Of a stretch of 40,035 nucleotides of DNA, positions 9,940-19,431 are shown in pieces (the first letter of the stretch is position 1; every line of letters starts with the position of its first letter). Origin of the DNA: Chara braunii (taxonomy: Eukaryota; Streptophyta; Charophyceae; Charales; Characeae); assembly GCA_003427395.1 (NCBI GenBank), contig BFEA01000006.1:2944891-2984925 (forward strand), in the 5' to 3' direction. The translations under genes and the position numbers were made by a program. The notes under the pieces were generated by a model. The model ran no database searches. It was not told the DNA's origin and worked only from the letters and a program-made list of their open reading frames with translations.

Positions 9940-11667
9940 TTCCAGTTGCGACACTTGAACTGTGTATGGGCATGCTGGCCACAACGAATACAAGCTGCTC
10001 GAGCGTACCAATCTCTCCACACGTCCTCAGTAAGCTCCGCTTTCTCCTATGGAGGAGCATTGGGGTCTACTTGACTCTTTGACCGGGAACCTCCGCGGCG
10101 TCTACGAGTCGCCCTACCTTTTTGTACTGAGGCAGCGACTGCTCCACCCCTGAAGCTTTTGCGCTACCCGACTCTGACCCTACTCCATTTGGAAGTCGTC
10201 GTCCAACTCTATGGTAGTACCATTGTTGTCGACGAACATGATGTGCCCCTTGGCCTTCCAGTTAGGAGGCAGTGCCTTTTTCCTACCATCCGCAGTGGGT
10301 TGGTGCCCATGCTCGATCTTTGCCTCTAGATCTAGGCCCTTCTTGCTGAACGAGGGAAAGTTGTGAACCGTGATCATAGCCTCACCCGCCATTTGATTCC
10401 TGAGCTCCATGGGGAGACACCTCAGGTAAGTGGCAAGTAAGACCTGGGGGTTGTAGGGCACTCCAAGAACACACAGCAGATGCTCAACTGCATCTGTGGC
10501 ATCCCTCACTGACATGAACTTCCTTGAGTTGAGGGTCAATACCCTGTTGGTGGCCTTTTGAGCCTCCTGCAGTTCATGCCACCTTTCTTCCACCAACTTG
10601 AGGAAATCATCCAATTTCTGGGTGATTCGCCCAAGCGCAGAAGTCACGACCGTACCCCTGTAATTGCACTTACATGCTTAACCACCTCGCTGCACTCCCT
10701 TCAAGATAGGAGGCAGCCACAAACACTTCCTCGTGAGGCAAGGTTAACTTGCACTTCACGTAGACTGGCACCGTCCTCAACCATGTGTCAAGGTCCTCAC
10801 CCTTCTTATCTCCCGAGAAGGGTTTGCGTGATGCGATGGCAGTCTTCAGAACCCTTTGTCCTTGTCCCGGTACCTGCACAACTCCAGGCTGTGGGCCCGG
10901 GAGTGCAGGCTGCTGCACTTGCTGCTGTTGGGGCTGTGTGCTCTGCGGCTGTGCTGGCTGCGAGACGGCAGGCTGCCTTGTTACGGCAGTCTGCAACGGA
11001 GGTTGGGAGACACTATCTGCACATGAATCTGTACACTAGGACCTGTCGAGAACCCGCCTGTCAAAGGCATAACCAGATGGGAAGCATCCTGTACCGACGC
11101 CAGAGAAAGTGTGGATGGGACTACTCCAGTTACCGGTGGGACAAAAGGAGGAGGCTGTACCACGGGCCAGGCACCTGGCCCAGATGGTGATGGTGTGACG
11201 TTAACACGCCCGACCAGCACGGCCAGGCTCCTGTGAATGTCTTGCAAGAGAGCCGTATGGTAATCGTGCATCTCCACTACATCTAGCAGGGTCGTCCTAA
11301 CGGTCCTTACATCATCATCCATATTTGTCTGATCCATCTCCTCTATCTCCCTGATGTCCGCTTGTCTCCGCTGCATCCTAGATCTACGTCTGATCATTCT
11401 TTCTTTTTCTGCTTGTATCTCATCCAATGCCTGCTGTAGCTGTGCTTTGCGAGCGGTTGCTCGCTGGATGGCGACCTCCTCGGGAGTTAACACTGGCTGC
11501 TGGCTTGCCATTACACCAGCGGGCTGACTTTGGGTTTGTATGACCGTCGCCCCGACAGTCCTTGAACTACTGGCCTGGGAACTCTGCTGCGGAGAGGTGG
11601 CCATGGTGGCTGCTGAGGTAGCTGCCTCCCTTGCAAAAGCTTTGTTTGTCTTTCTGTCCCTCGCCAA
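9940..11667 (-). pseudogene. gypsy-1 gag (capsid/nucleocapsid)
   Basis: Three frame-shifted pieces make up the capsid precursor. 10981-11667 is Gln/Ala-rich with a helical QLQQALDEIQAEKERMI stretch. 10670-10996 is Gln/Pro-rich, then has KPFSGDKKGEDLDTWLRTV and AASYLEGSAARWL, the retrotransposon gag signature. 10180-10647 holds the rest. A perfect CCHC zinc knuckle, CIRCGQHAHTQFKC, lies at 9951-9992 in another frame. Gag binds and packages the RNA. At least three frame changes break it. Confidence 0.8.
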
Positions 11668-13330
11668 CCTCTGTTGTCGCTGCCTCTCCCTAGGCTCCTA
11701 ACGCTACCTGGACCAACGGGAGTCGACGGCTTGATGAACGCAAGATCCGATCGTTCGGATCAGGGTTCTCCTTGTTGCTCATATGCTACAACACTGTACA
11801 TTGTCTACACTAGGACACAATCGGTTGCCTACCGCAGCGTATTGCTCAGACTGATTTAAAATAATAGAAATAAATAATCGGTGGCATTGTCAGATGGTAC
11901 ACATTTGGGTTCAATAGGTAAGTCCAGATTCCTACAAATAAGACTCTTTTACTTGACTAGTCAACAAACAGAGAGCAAATATTCTACCTATGCTGTCTGT
12001 TAAATGTGTTAATGGCTCTTCATGTAACTAATCAAAATAAAAATAGAACCATTTGTATGGCTGTTTGCAGAGTGGAATTGTTCCCAAACTTGTCACCTGA
12101 AATCTACCCCTCCCTCGGTCTTCTTGATGTCACTTGACGTCAGCGTTCCTGAGCAATCCGGATGGCGCTGGTGTTTAAAGTTGTGCATGGCCCACCCATG
12201 TGCCCCAAGTCAATGTTGAGCTGGCCAGCCCTGCACCATATTTACCCTCGCATGCAGCGAGCCTTACATTGACCAATTGGCTGATCAAGAGGCAGTGGAA
12301 GGACGCTCCCCGAGGTCCTTAGGAATTATTTAACGTCTAGGATGACGATCACATCGCCGGTACTTATTTAAAGACGTCCAGTTCTCGTCTTCCCTGTAGG
12401 GCTGGCCTGCCCCTCATGACCTATCTATAGCGCAGCAGGCAGACAAAGGACAGAGCAGCAAAGCATGCGTGTTCTACTCCCGGTGGGTTGGCATGGTGAC
12501 CGTGACCCAGTGCTTCGTCCAAGGCCCTTCNNNNNNNNNNNNNNNNNNNNNNNNNNNNNNNNNNNNNNNNNNNNNNNNNNNNNNNNNNNNNNNNNNNNNN
12601 NNNNNNNNNNNNNNNNNNNNNNNNNNNNNNNNNNNNNNNNNNNNNNNNNNNNNNNNNNNNNNNNNNNNNNNNNNNNNNNNNNNNNNNNNNNNNNNNNNNN
12701 NNNNNNNNNNNNNNNNNNNNNNNNNNNNNNNNNNNNNNNNNNNNNNNNNNNNNNNNNNNNNNNNNNNNNNNNNNNNNNNNNNNNNAGCATGCGTGTTCTA
12801 CTCCCGGTGGGTTGGCATGGTGACCGTGACCCAGTGCTTCGTCCAAGGCCCTTCAGATGGCTGCTCTCTCCTTCCAGATGGTCCATGTGAACAATACCAA
12901 CTCTCAAGGTTGAGTGCACTCGACTCCTCACATGAGAGGACTCTCAAGACAAAACACATCCTCACGGTAAGAAGTGTCGGAGAGGGTAGATAAGGTTAAG
13001 AGCAACATACCTCAAAATAGCTGCCCCCAACCACAAATATTCTCACCAAATGATCTGACGTCGATTGCGATGACCAATCATTGCCTTGGCACAACCGGCA
13101 TTATACCGTCGTTCCACCTCAGCATCAATCACACATCAGATAGTTCTCATCACACTGCAAAACACCCAATGTCACCACACAACTTTCTTCGCGATACCCC
13201 TCTCCTCCTAGGTCGCCTGCTTGCCTTCACCCTCCTCACTACACGCTACGCACGGTTGCTCACCCAACTAACCACGTGCATGCACCGCATAAGCAAAAGA
13301 CAAGCGCCTGATGAGCGCAACGCACCACAA
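11668..13330 (-). other. gypsy-1 leader region, no gene seen
   Basis: Between the primer binding site and gag lie about 1.66 kb with no recognisable protein. It includes the 255-base assembly gap. A leader this long is unusual; nested debris is likely but not identified. Confidence 0.4.
12462..12854. repeat. 69-bp direct repeat flanking an N gap
   Basis: The 69 bases at 12462-12530 recur without a visible difference at 12786-12854, on either side of 255 N (12531-12785). Identity right up to both gap edges suggests that the assembler failed to overlap the same contig ends, so the gap may be artificial. A true tandem repeat collapsed at the gap is the alternative. Confidence 0.9.
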
Positions 13331-13341
13331 CTCCGATACCA
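13331..13341 (-). promoter_or_regulatory. Primer binding site of gypsy-1
   Basis: The minus strand reads TGGTATCGGAG four bases past the LTR end (TTGCA). It differs by one base from TGGTATCAGAG, the complement of the plant initiator tRNA-Met 3' end that primes many plant retrotransposons. It fixes the inner border of the 5' LTR. Confidence 0.7.
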
Positions 13342-13344
13342 AAA

Positions 13345-14287
13345 TGCAACGAAAATGAGCAATAGCGAAATTCAGAAACCAAGTCGCGTCATACACATGA
13401 AACCAGACAGTCTTGACCTCGAACCAAAAGCAGAATTGCAACTCGAGTTACACCAAACAAAGTGAGCGATAGTGAAATTCACAAACCAAGCCGCATCATA
13501 CACATGAAACCAGACAGTCTTGACCTTGAACCAAAAGCAGAATTGCAACTCGAGTTACACCAAACAAGAGCACAACAAAGCTCACAAATGACGAAGTCGA
13601 AATAGTCTCGTCATCATCATCAATGAACCAATGTCCACACCCCATCTGGGGCTCAACGCCCAGACCACAAATGGCAGATCATATCTAGCCTATCTACACA
13701 CGCTAGATCCTTCACACAGATGTCACATGGATCCGAAGACCACCATGTGCCCCATCCAGCAACGCGCACGCCAACTCGGCTATGGCTGCCTGCTTCTTCC
13801 TTGCTCGCTCTCGAGCGCGTAGGCACTCGCTTCAGGAGCTGGCGCAGCACCACTTGCGCATAAGCAGCAAGTGCCCGAATGTCTGGCCAGCGGCCAGGCC
13901 CTTTCCTTTATGGAAAGTGACTGCCGGTCGTGGGCTGCCTGGCTGGCGTGGGCCTCCCCACGGAAGCTTTTAGTAGGCCCCAAGTGGCTGAGCCCCTGTC
14001 CTAGAGAATCTTCCACAGGGCCTGAGGTGGTTACCCGTGTCCAACTGCTTGCGGCCTTTGTTCAGTGAATGCCTCGTGTTTGGCCCAGGGCCTGCCTCGG
14101 ATACATTTCAAGCAAGGCAGGCAGGGCTTGGGCTCACTCAACCAACTGACGCTGCGCAACTGCCTGAATTTCCATTACTGCGTCGAAACACAAATAGGCC
14201 TCTCGTCACTTGTCAGGCCCGCCTTTCACTTATGGGAGCCGTTTTTAGCTGAAACAGGGCCCGGTAGGGATTACCGAGGCCTTTGGC
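13345..14287 (-). repeat. 5' LTR of gypsy-1
   Basis: It aligns with 5430-6204. It contains its own 107-bp tandem duplication (13355-13461 and 13462-13568). Similarity to the other LTR stops at 14287, but similarity to 20150-20700 continues further, so the true outer end may lie beyond 14287. Confidence 0.7.
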
Positions 14288-14633
14288 CCCACACTATACA
14301 GGGTGGATCGCCAAGTCCTATCGAAATATAACCTAACTCTTCAAAACCAAGAAAATTTTGACAGCGCTTCCCGTAGGAAAAGTGCCTTTTCAAAATTTAT
14401 ACAAAGCTGAATACAAAACTCAATAATTGTGATTTCACAAAGTCAAATTTTGTCTAACTCCCCGATTTAGTAAAAATTTGGGCAGCAGCTCCCCTAGAAA
14501 AGTAGGTTTCCCAGATTTTTACTAAGTCTGGTATGAAACCAGACAAAAGTTGAAATTTGCAAAGACAAAATTTGACTCCCCAAGTGGCTGAGCCCCTGTC
14601 CCAGAGAATCTTCCACAGGGCCTGAGGTAGTTA
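13978..14633. repeat. Tandem 600-bp repeat, second unit split by the PLE
   Basis: Unit one spans 13978-14577. Unit two starts at 14578 (CCCCAAGTGGCTGAGCCCCT in both), is interrupted at 14633, and resumes at 20161 to about 20705. The units carry repeated words such as AATTTTGRCAGCGCTTCCCG and AATTTGGGCAGCAGCTCCCC. Unit one includes the last 310 bases of the gypsy-1 LTR, so unequal recombination within LTR-derived DNA is a likely origin. Confidence 0.75.
14621..14633. repeat. Target site duplication of the PLE, left copy
   Basis: CCTGAGGTAGTTA here matches CCTGAGGTGGTTA at 20148-20160 with one change. The uninterrupted site in the sister repeat at 14020-14035 has the sequence once. This proves insertion and sets the element ends at 14634 and 20147. 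Confidence 0.85.
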
Positions 14634-15346
14634 GCTGATAAAGACACTGAGATGAAGACATACTCATATGCAATGATGACAAACTCATGGTCGTATGACA
14701 TCCGTAGACGTATTACAACAAGCAAAGTCCATAACTCGTAAAAGATAGGAAAAATTCAACCATAGCAGGAGGCGTCCCCGACGCGTTTCGGCGACCGCCA
14801 AGTCGCCTCATCAGGGGGTATCCATCGTCAAACCTCGCACTAGCCGTCGCGGTTCATCAATCCCTCTTCCCTTCGCGCTAGACACTAGCATTCCGGCCTA
14901 CTAGCGTCCTTTGCGACCGTCAGCCTGAAGAGTTCAAAAACTCTGCATTCAAACATTATATACCTACCAAAAGTTAAGGTACCCCGATATCGGGAAGTAC
15001 CGGTCCATAAAAACAGCTCCAAACAGGCTAACGCCCGAAAGTACCGTGCTAGTGCACGTCCAAGACACTATTACAGGCTAATAGGCCGAACCAATGAAAA
15101 CCCATTGGATGTCAATGGTTCAAAACCCTTAGCTTGCAAATCTAACAAAATCTATTAAAGCTCATATTACAGGGAGCCTATTCGATTCACCTAGTCAAAT
15201 CAAACTAGGGCACTACTCAAGCAAACCTCACCGGTTCAATCTTTGCAAAGGACACTCGAAAAACCTGAAAACCTTTTGAAAGAAACAGGGGGAAAATAAG
15301 AAAATCAAGAAAAAAATCAAGAAAAGAAAGGCAAACCTTGTCCGCA
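14634..15346 (-). repeat. Downstream pseudo-LTR of the PLE
   Basis: This 713-bp direct repeat matches 19432-20144. It starts GCTGATAAAGACACTGAGAT at the target duplication and ends just before the RT stop. Direct flanking repeats are typical of Penelope-like elements, thought to arise from tandem insertion or template jumping. Confidence 0.9.
14771..14823 (-). ncRNA. Type I hammerhead ribozyme, intact core
   Basis: On the minus strand the order is GGATACCCC, core CTGATGA, stem II GGCGAC-TTGGCG-GTCGCC (six pairs), core GAAA, a very short stem III (CGCG), then GTC before the cleavage point, then GGGGACGCC. Stem I pairs CCCC with GGGG next to the core and GG with CC beyond an ATA/ACG internal loop. 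This loop and the stem II loop are where natural hammerheads make their tertiary contact. All conserved core bases are present. Cleavage is predicted between 14780 and 14779. Minimal stem III hammerheads are known from Penelope-like elements and may work best as dimers. Confidence 0.85.
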
Positions 15347-15359
15347 TAACACCATCACA

Positions 15360-17425
15360 CTAACTGCTACAAAGGAGATTAACGGTCTCTTGCCATATGT
15401 TATCCTTTCCCACAACAAATCGTCTCAGAACACGCTCGAAGCAAGTAAGTGGATAGTCCTTCAAGCGGAGTTCACGCTTGACCGTCAGGACACGCAGAGG
15501 GATCTCGGCTCGTAATGTCGTATTTTGATCAATACGATGTAGGTATCCGCCGATAATCGCATTCTTCAGTTGTTTACTCCCCCATGAGGAGTAACTTTGA
15601 CCATTCTGGAAGACCAAACTCTCGTCTTTCAAGATCGTCTCCTTGTTCTTACTCATCTGGACAAAGGACTGTTTAGTCCTAATCTCACAGCCCAAACACC
15701 GCAACACACCATTGCCACAATCTGTTCTCTTCAAAGTCAATCCTCTCGGGTAGCATTCCTCAAATCGACGTAGGATCAGCTCGTACACCTGTGGCCCAAG
15801 TGATGCAGTCGGCAGGATCACATCATCTATTAGTCGCAGGCCAAATACATTCCGCCTCAACTCCCCAAGGCTTTGACAAAACTTCATTTCACAGAATGCG
15901 CACAAAATGCACGCCAATGGGGGGCTGGTACTTTTACCCATAGGAATACCGACGACTTTGCGCGGAAGAATATCGGTGGCGAAGGGAAAAGTATGACTCA
16001 CTCCAAACTTCACGAAGCTCACGACATCCCCCAATCCAATGCGCTTCCAGTGATCGGCTCCTGTAGCATTACCAAATGATGCTCCCCTTCCACGTGTATT
16101 TACACGTACATAGGTCCTCCCTTTCCAGGTGATATCCTGCAATCCACTCGACTGCTTCCACGATCTCCGAGTGTGGCAAACGACTAAACATCTCCTTTAT
16201 GTCATACGAAGCCGATTTGATCTCACCAACCTGCTTAAGCCTTCTAATTTTGTTGTTGACCCGTTGTAGCCGAAGAGATAGATGCGAAACAACTTGCAAA
16301 TTGAAATGCTCATCCATTGGCAACGTGAAAAGCAAGTGGTTTCGACACAAGTCGCCCCGTTCGAACCAACGGCTCGTTGAAAGTAGGGCAAATTGGTCGG
16401 TACCGTTTAATGTCCTTATGCTTGGGTAGTACATAGGACGTACCAAATTTCCCTTTCCCATCCCATGGCACAAATTTCTTCAAGCCCATCGGATTCAAAT
16501 CTTCCCTCATTTCCCGCAAAACCTCACCAACAGGTTGTTGTACAATTTTGTATCCGGGATTCGTAACAAAAGTTTCCATTATCGCGCTATGATACACTGT
16601 CGGGCACTTAACCAAGGTATCGCCCGGATTGCGGTCCAATGGTGTTAGGACAAAACCTTCCAGTTCTTCCTTCACCCTGACTACATCGGAGAGATTGAGC
16701 CTCGAACTCGCTTCTTCCGCCTGTTGCATGCACGCCTCGAGTCGTGCCTTGTCGAAGGTGGGGCATACACCTTTATAATTTTTCCATGCCGTGAAGCTCT
16801 CAACCAACTCCTTTCCTAGTAAGGACGCACGATGGTCAGCTCTATCCCGTGGGATATCATTCGCATTCGCCAGCAAATGGTGATGTGATTCACCTTTACT
16901 CAAACGGAAGCATGCATGTCCGCCAACCTGCGGGTAGGACAACCCTGCACAAATACATGTAGATACCGAGCGAGCCGCAAATACTCGCTGGTTATGGATC
17001 AGGTTTCCGATCGATTGGTTTTTAGTCCAAACAATCTTAACCTTTCTCCTAGTGCGCTTCTTGAATGGTAACGGTAAATCGCAAGTCATCATTGCATCGT
17101 TCACCAACTTACGTACTTCCACAAGCTTAATACGGTCGTCGAACTTAACCCGAACCGTCAGGTCAATCGACATACTCAAACCAAAACGTTCACGGATACT
17201 CCGAGATAATAGGCGACGTAGATATCTACGTGTTGACTTCTTGTGGAAATCTTTCACCATGCCATATAGCCGCATCATCGATTTAAGGCCCCATGCATTA
17301 AGGTCCGACAGAACACGTGGATTTTTCAACAGAGAGATGAGGATACGCTTCAAGAATCCCCCACCCGACTTCCAAATCCTCAGATACTCTATGTCGATCC
17401 GACCTCCTTCATGAAATCGCTGCTT
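15360..17425 (-). pseudogene. PLE reverse transcriptase
   Basis: The RT spans three frames. Frame one (16310-17425) has TPLDRNPGDTLVKCPTVY and SYVLPKHKDIKRYRPICPTF, the fingers region. A single-base shift near 16315 leads to the motif A segment SYDIKEMFSRLPHSEIVEAV (16069-16473). A second shift near 16140 leads to motif B VGIPMGKSTSPPLA (about 15950) and motif C RLIDDVI (about 15836-15822), which carries the catalytic Asp pair. The C-terminal thumb ends at 15360. The Penelope RT copies RNA at nicks made by its endonuclease. Upstream it is in the same frame as the GIY-YIG domain, separated only by a TGA at 17426-17428. Confidence 0.9.
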
Positions 17426-18190
17426 TCATAACTTCAGGGTAGTATGTCCCTCGGCTAGCCTAATCGTGGACTCACCAAACCGCTTCTTCATCTTCTTCCA
17501 TCCTTTAGCCCAATCATCTCCACCACTAGAAACTACCGAGAACTTCTTGACTCCCGCTTCGTCATTCTCTAAAAGCAGTTTAAGTAGGTCAACCGACCAC
17601 TCGGTTTTCGTCGATCTCCTTACTCTGATAGGGCTAATAGGTCTACAAACGGTGTCTGCCGACACCTTATGTTCTTTCAGTCCCTTTCGCTTACGTGTCC
17701 TACTCCTAGTCGCATTAGACCCAGCGGTGTTCAAAAACGGCGACCATCTCTTAATATAGGTCTGTTCAAGGTCATGGAGTTTAGACTTACCGCCGTATTC
17801 AACATGAATTAAGACATAGTTACCGACTCCAAAAGAACCCATCCATCGATGAAAATGGGTGTGCTTTTTGGTTCGACAGGCCGATAAGTGTTCACGCCAG
17901 TGGACATCAACACCTCTCGTGGTTCTCCCGACGTACTGATGCTTACAATAAGGCGAAATGGCTGTATAAACGGAGCAGTCGATATTAACGAATCTGACAC
18001 CAAATCGGTCGAACAAGTTCTTCCATGACTCAGCATTCTTACGAAGCCATCTGATCTCTCCACGAATCGCCAACAAAATGCCGCCAATTCTCAATATCTC
18101 CTCGGTCAACGCGTCCAAGCGGCCTAACTCATCCCTATATCCCGTCAAATCGTGCACAATGCCCCATATCTCGTTAGTCTTGTAACACCC
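17426..18190 (-). pseudogene. PLE GIY-YIG endonuclease domain, N-terminal to RT
   Basis: Numbering from the GTG at 18157, the GIY strand is CSVYTAI (Val63-Tyr64), the YIG strand is YVGRT (75-77), the catalytic Arg is in HWREH (Arg88), the metal-binding Glu is in LEQTYIKRW (Glu131) and the closing Asn is in FLN (Asn143). Cys61, Cys71 and His73 lie within or between the two strands and could be part of a metal site. A basic RSRTRKRKG segment follows. This nuclease class nicks DNA to prime reverse transcription. The open frame continues upstream past the GTG to a TGA at 18191-18193, so the GTG is only a convenient start. It shares the reading frame of the SAP-like segment and of the RT. Confidence 0.85.
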
Positions 18191-18640
18191 TCACACTTCT
18201 TCCTCTTCCAGTTCCTCAGCTTCAACGGTTGTCGAGTCCTCATCCTCAACTTCAACGGATTTCGCCTGATCAAAGCCCGAAATCTCACCAAAAGCCACCC
18301 TTGTACGATGGCTCGCGATATCAAAGATTGCCTCCACCTTTCCGTTGTAGTTGATACCTTCCTTCTTGCAGATCAGCTGGAGCTCCTAGGCATCCAAACC
18401 TCGTATCTCCTTCATAGCTTGATTCCGAAAGCGTAGCTTCGCTAGGGCACTCGACTTCCCTGGGCTCGACTTAACCTTGTCCACAAAAGGAGACAGTTTA
18501 GTCTTGATCTTATTCCTTGATCGTGTGATGCGCTCGGTAGTCGCTCCCTCCTTCGACTTCTGTGTCCTCGGGGTTCGTTTCAACGGAGTAATCATTGGCG
18601 GACTATCGTCGAAAACTGGTTCGTCAACTTCCCCGTCTTT
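18191..18640 (-). pseudogene. PLE Gag-like C-terminal part with SAP-like motif
   Basis: In the frame used by the endonuclease, this segment starts after the A-run at 18638-18643 with an acidic, Pro-rich stretch (DEPVFDDSPP), then a basic region (ITRSRNKIKTK). It ends in a SAP-like helix-turn-helix: IRGLDA, an in-frame TAG at 18386-18388, then ELQLICKKEGINYNGKVEAI. SAP motifs bind AT-rich DNA in chromatin. An acidic tail precedes a TGA at 18191-18193. A lone ATG at 18593-18595 starts the frame but is unlikely to be the real start, because the upstream residues read naturally. Confidence 0.65.
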
Positions 18641-19287
18641 TTTCGTAGCTTTTTAGTCTCACTACCACTGATCTCATGTGCTGAGTCTTCATCCGACAGT
18701 AGCACTACCTTCTTCTTGCCTTTCGCCTTCCTGGCGAACTCCAACACTGGGCCCAAGTTGGCCTCCATTCGGTCGAAGAAGTCCCCTGTTCGTAACGCAA
18801 GCTGCATCTCCAGTTTTTTCTCCATCTCCGCTTCACGTTCAGCTTCCTTCCGAAGCTTAGTTAAGTGTTTCTTCTCCTTTCTCTCACGTGCTTCCTTCTC
18901 TTCCAGAATCCGCTGCTGTTCATCTTCCGCCTCCTTCCGTAGATGTTCCTCCTCGACTCTCTTTGCCTTCTCGCACTGCACAAACTCTGCCACCGAAGCC
19001 AGACTCCGGTTCAATTTTTCTATCTGTTGCTGCAGGGCCTCTACTTCTTCCTTCTTAGTCTTCACATCGCTCTTTGGAGAGGTGGACCTCCCCCTTCGGG
19101 TCTCATATGATGTCGAAGGCCGACTCCGGTTAGGGCACTGATTAGCATAATGCCCATTCTCATCACTAGGACGGGATCTTCGATATGGCCTTTCACGTTC
19201 CCAAGTCCTTTCAAAACTCCGGTAGTCTCCACGTTCTGCGCAACTCGAACAATACTCCCTCCACGAGTTGTCCCTTCGTTCACTCAT
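18592..19287 (-). CDS. PLE ORF1, Gag-like protein with coiled coil and degenerate zinc knuckles
   Basis: From the ATG at 19285-19287 this gives 231 residues. Residues 11-51 hold two half-zinc-knuckles. The first keeps Cys13 and Cys16 but has Asp21 at the expected His. The second has Ser38 and Ser41 where Cys is expected but keeps GHYANQCP with His46 and Cys51. An Arg/Ser linker leads to a long charged coiled coil (about residues 70-160, from EEVEALQQQIEKLNRSL to KKLEMQLAL). Then follows a lysine-rich AKGKKKVVLL stretch. After the A-run at 18638-18643 the frame becomes unnatural and stops at 18592. An RNA-binding, multimerising Gag-like role is inferred. Confidence 0.7.
   Translation of the reverse strand: MSERRDNSWREYCSSCAERGDYRSFERTWERERPYRRSRPSDENGHYANQCPNRSRPSTSYETRRGRSTSPKSDVKTKKEEVEALQQQIEKLNRSLASVAEFVQCEKAKRVEEEHLRKEAEDEQQRILEEKEARERKEKKHLTKLRKEAEREAEMEKKLEMQLALRTGDFFDRMEANLGPVLEFARKAKGKKKVVLLSDEDSAHEISGSETKKLRKKTGKLTNQFSTIVRQ
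18637..18643 (-). promoter_or_regulatory. A AAA AAG heptamer at the ORF1 frame change
   Basis: The heptamer is read in the ORF1 frame as (cg)A AAA AAG. A shift of -1 here continues directly into the SAP/endonuclease/RT frame. The pattern fits the X XXY YYZ rule of programmed -1 frameshifting, but loss of one A from a seven-A run would look the same. Confidence 0.4.
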
Positions 19288-19431
19288 CTTGAGCTGCAGC
19301 ACAAGTTGTTATCTCGTTGATATAGATGTGAAGAATGAAAAAATGAAAAATGAAAAACACACGGTACAATCGCAACACACTCACTCCTCTCGGTAACTTC
19401 TTTCCAAGAGTGTTAACGTGGGCAGTCTATA

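Larger units (their letters stand above)
5430..14287 (-). mobile_element. Degenerate Ty3/Gypsy chromovirus (gypsy-1)
   Basis: Read on the minus strand the order is 5' LTR (13345-14287), tRNA-Met-like primer binding site, long leader, gag, protease, RT, RNase H, integrase, chromodomain, polypurine tract, 3' LTR (5430-6204). This is the order of Ty3/Gypsy elements, and the C-terminal chromodomain marks a chromovirus. The coding part changes frame at least five times and has several in-frame TGA and TAG codons, so the copy is dead. The right outer border is uncertain because the LTR merges with a tandem repeat. Confidence 0.9.

Noticed and set aside
13295-13330. CTGATGA word at 13301 as another hammerhead
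   Set aside because: There is no GAAA after a stem II at the right distance.
17426-18193. Selenocysteine decoding of the in-frame TGA codons in the PLE
   Set aside because: It is known in some Naiad elements, but here the TGAs fall in linkers, not at a conserved Cys, a TAG is also present, and no SECIS was identified. C-to-T decay is simpler.
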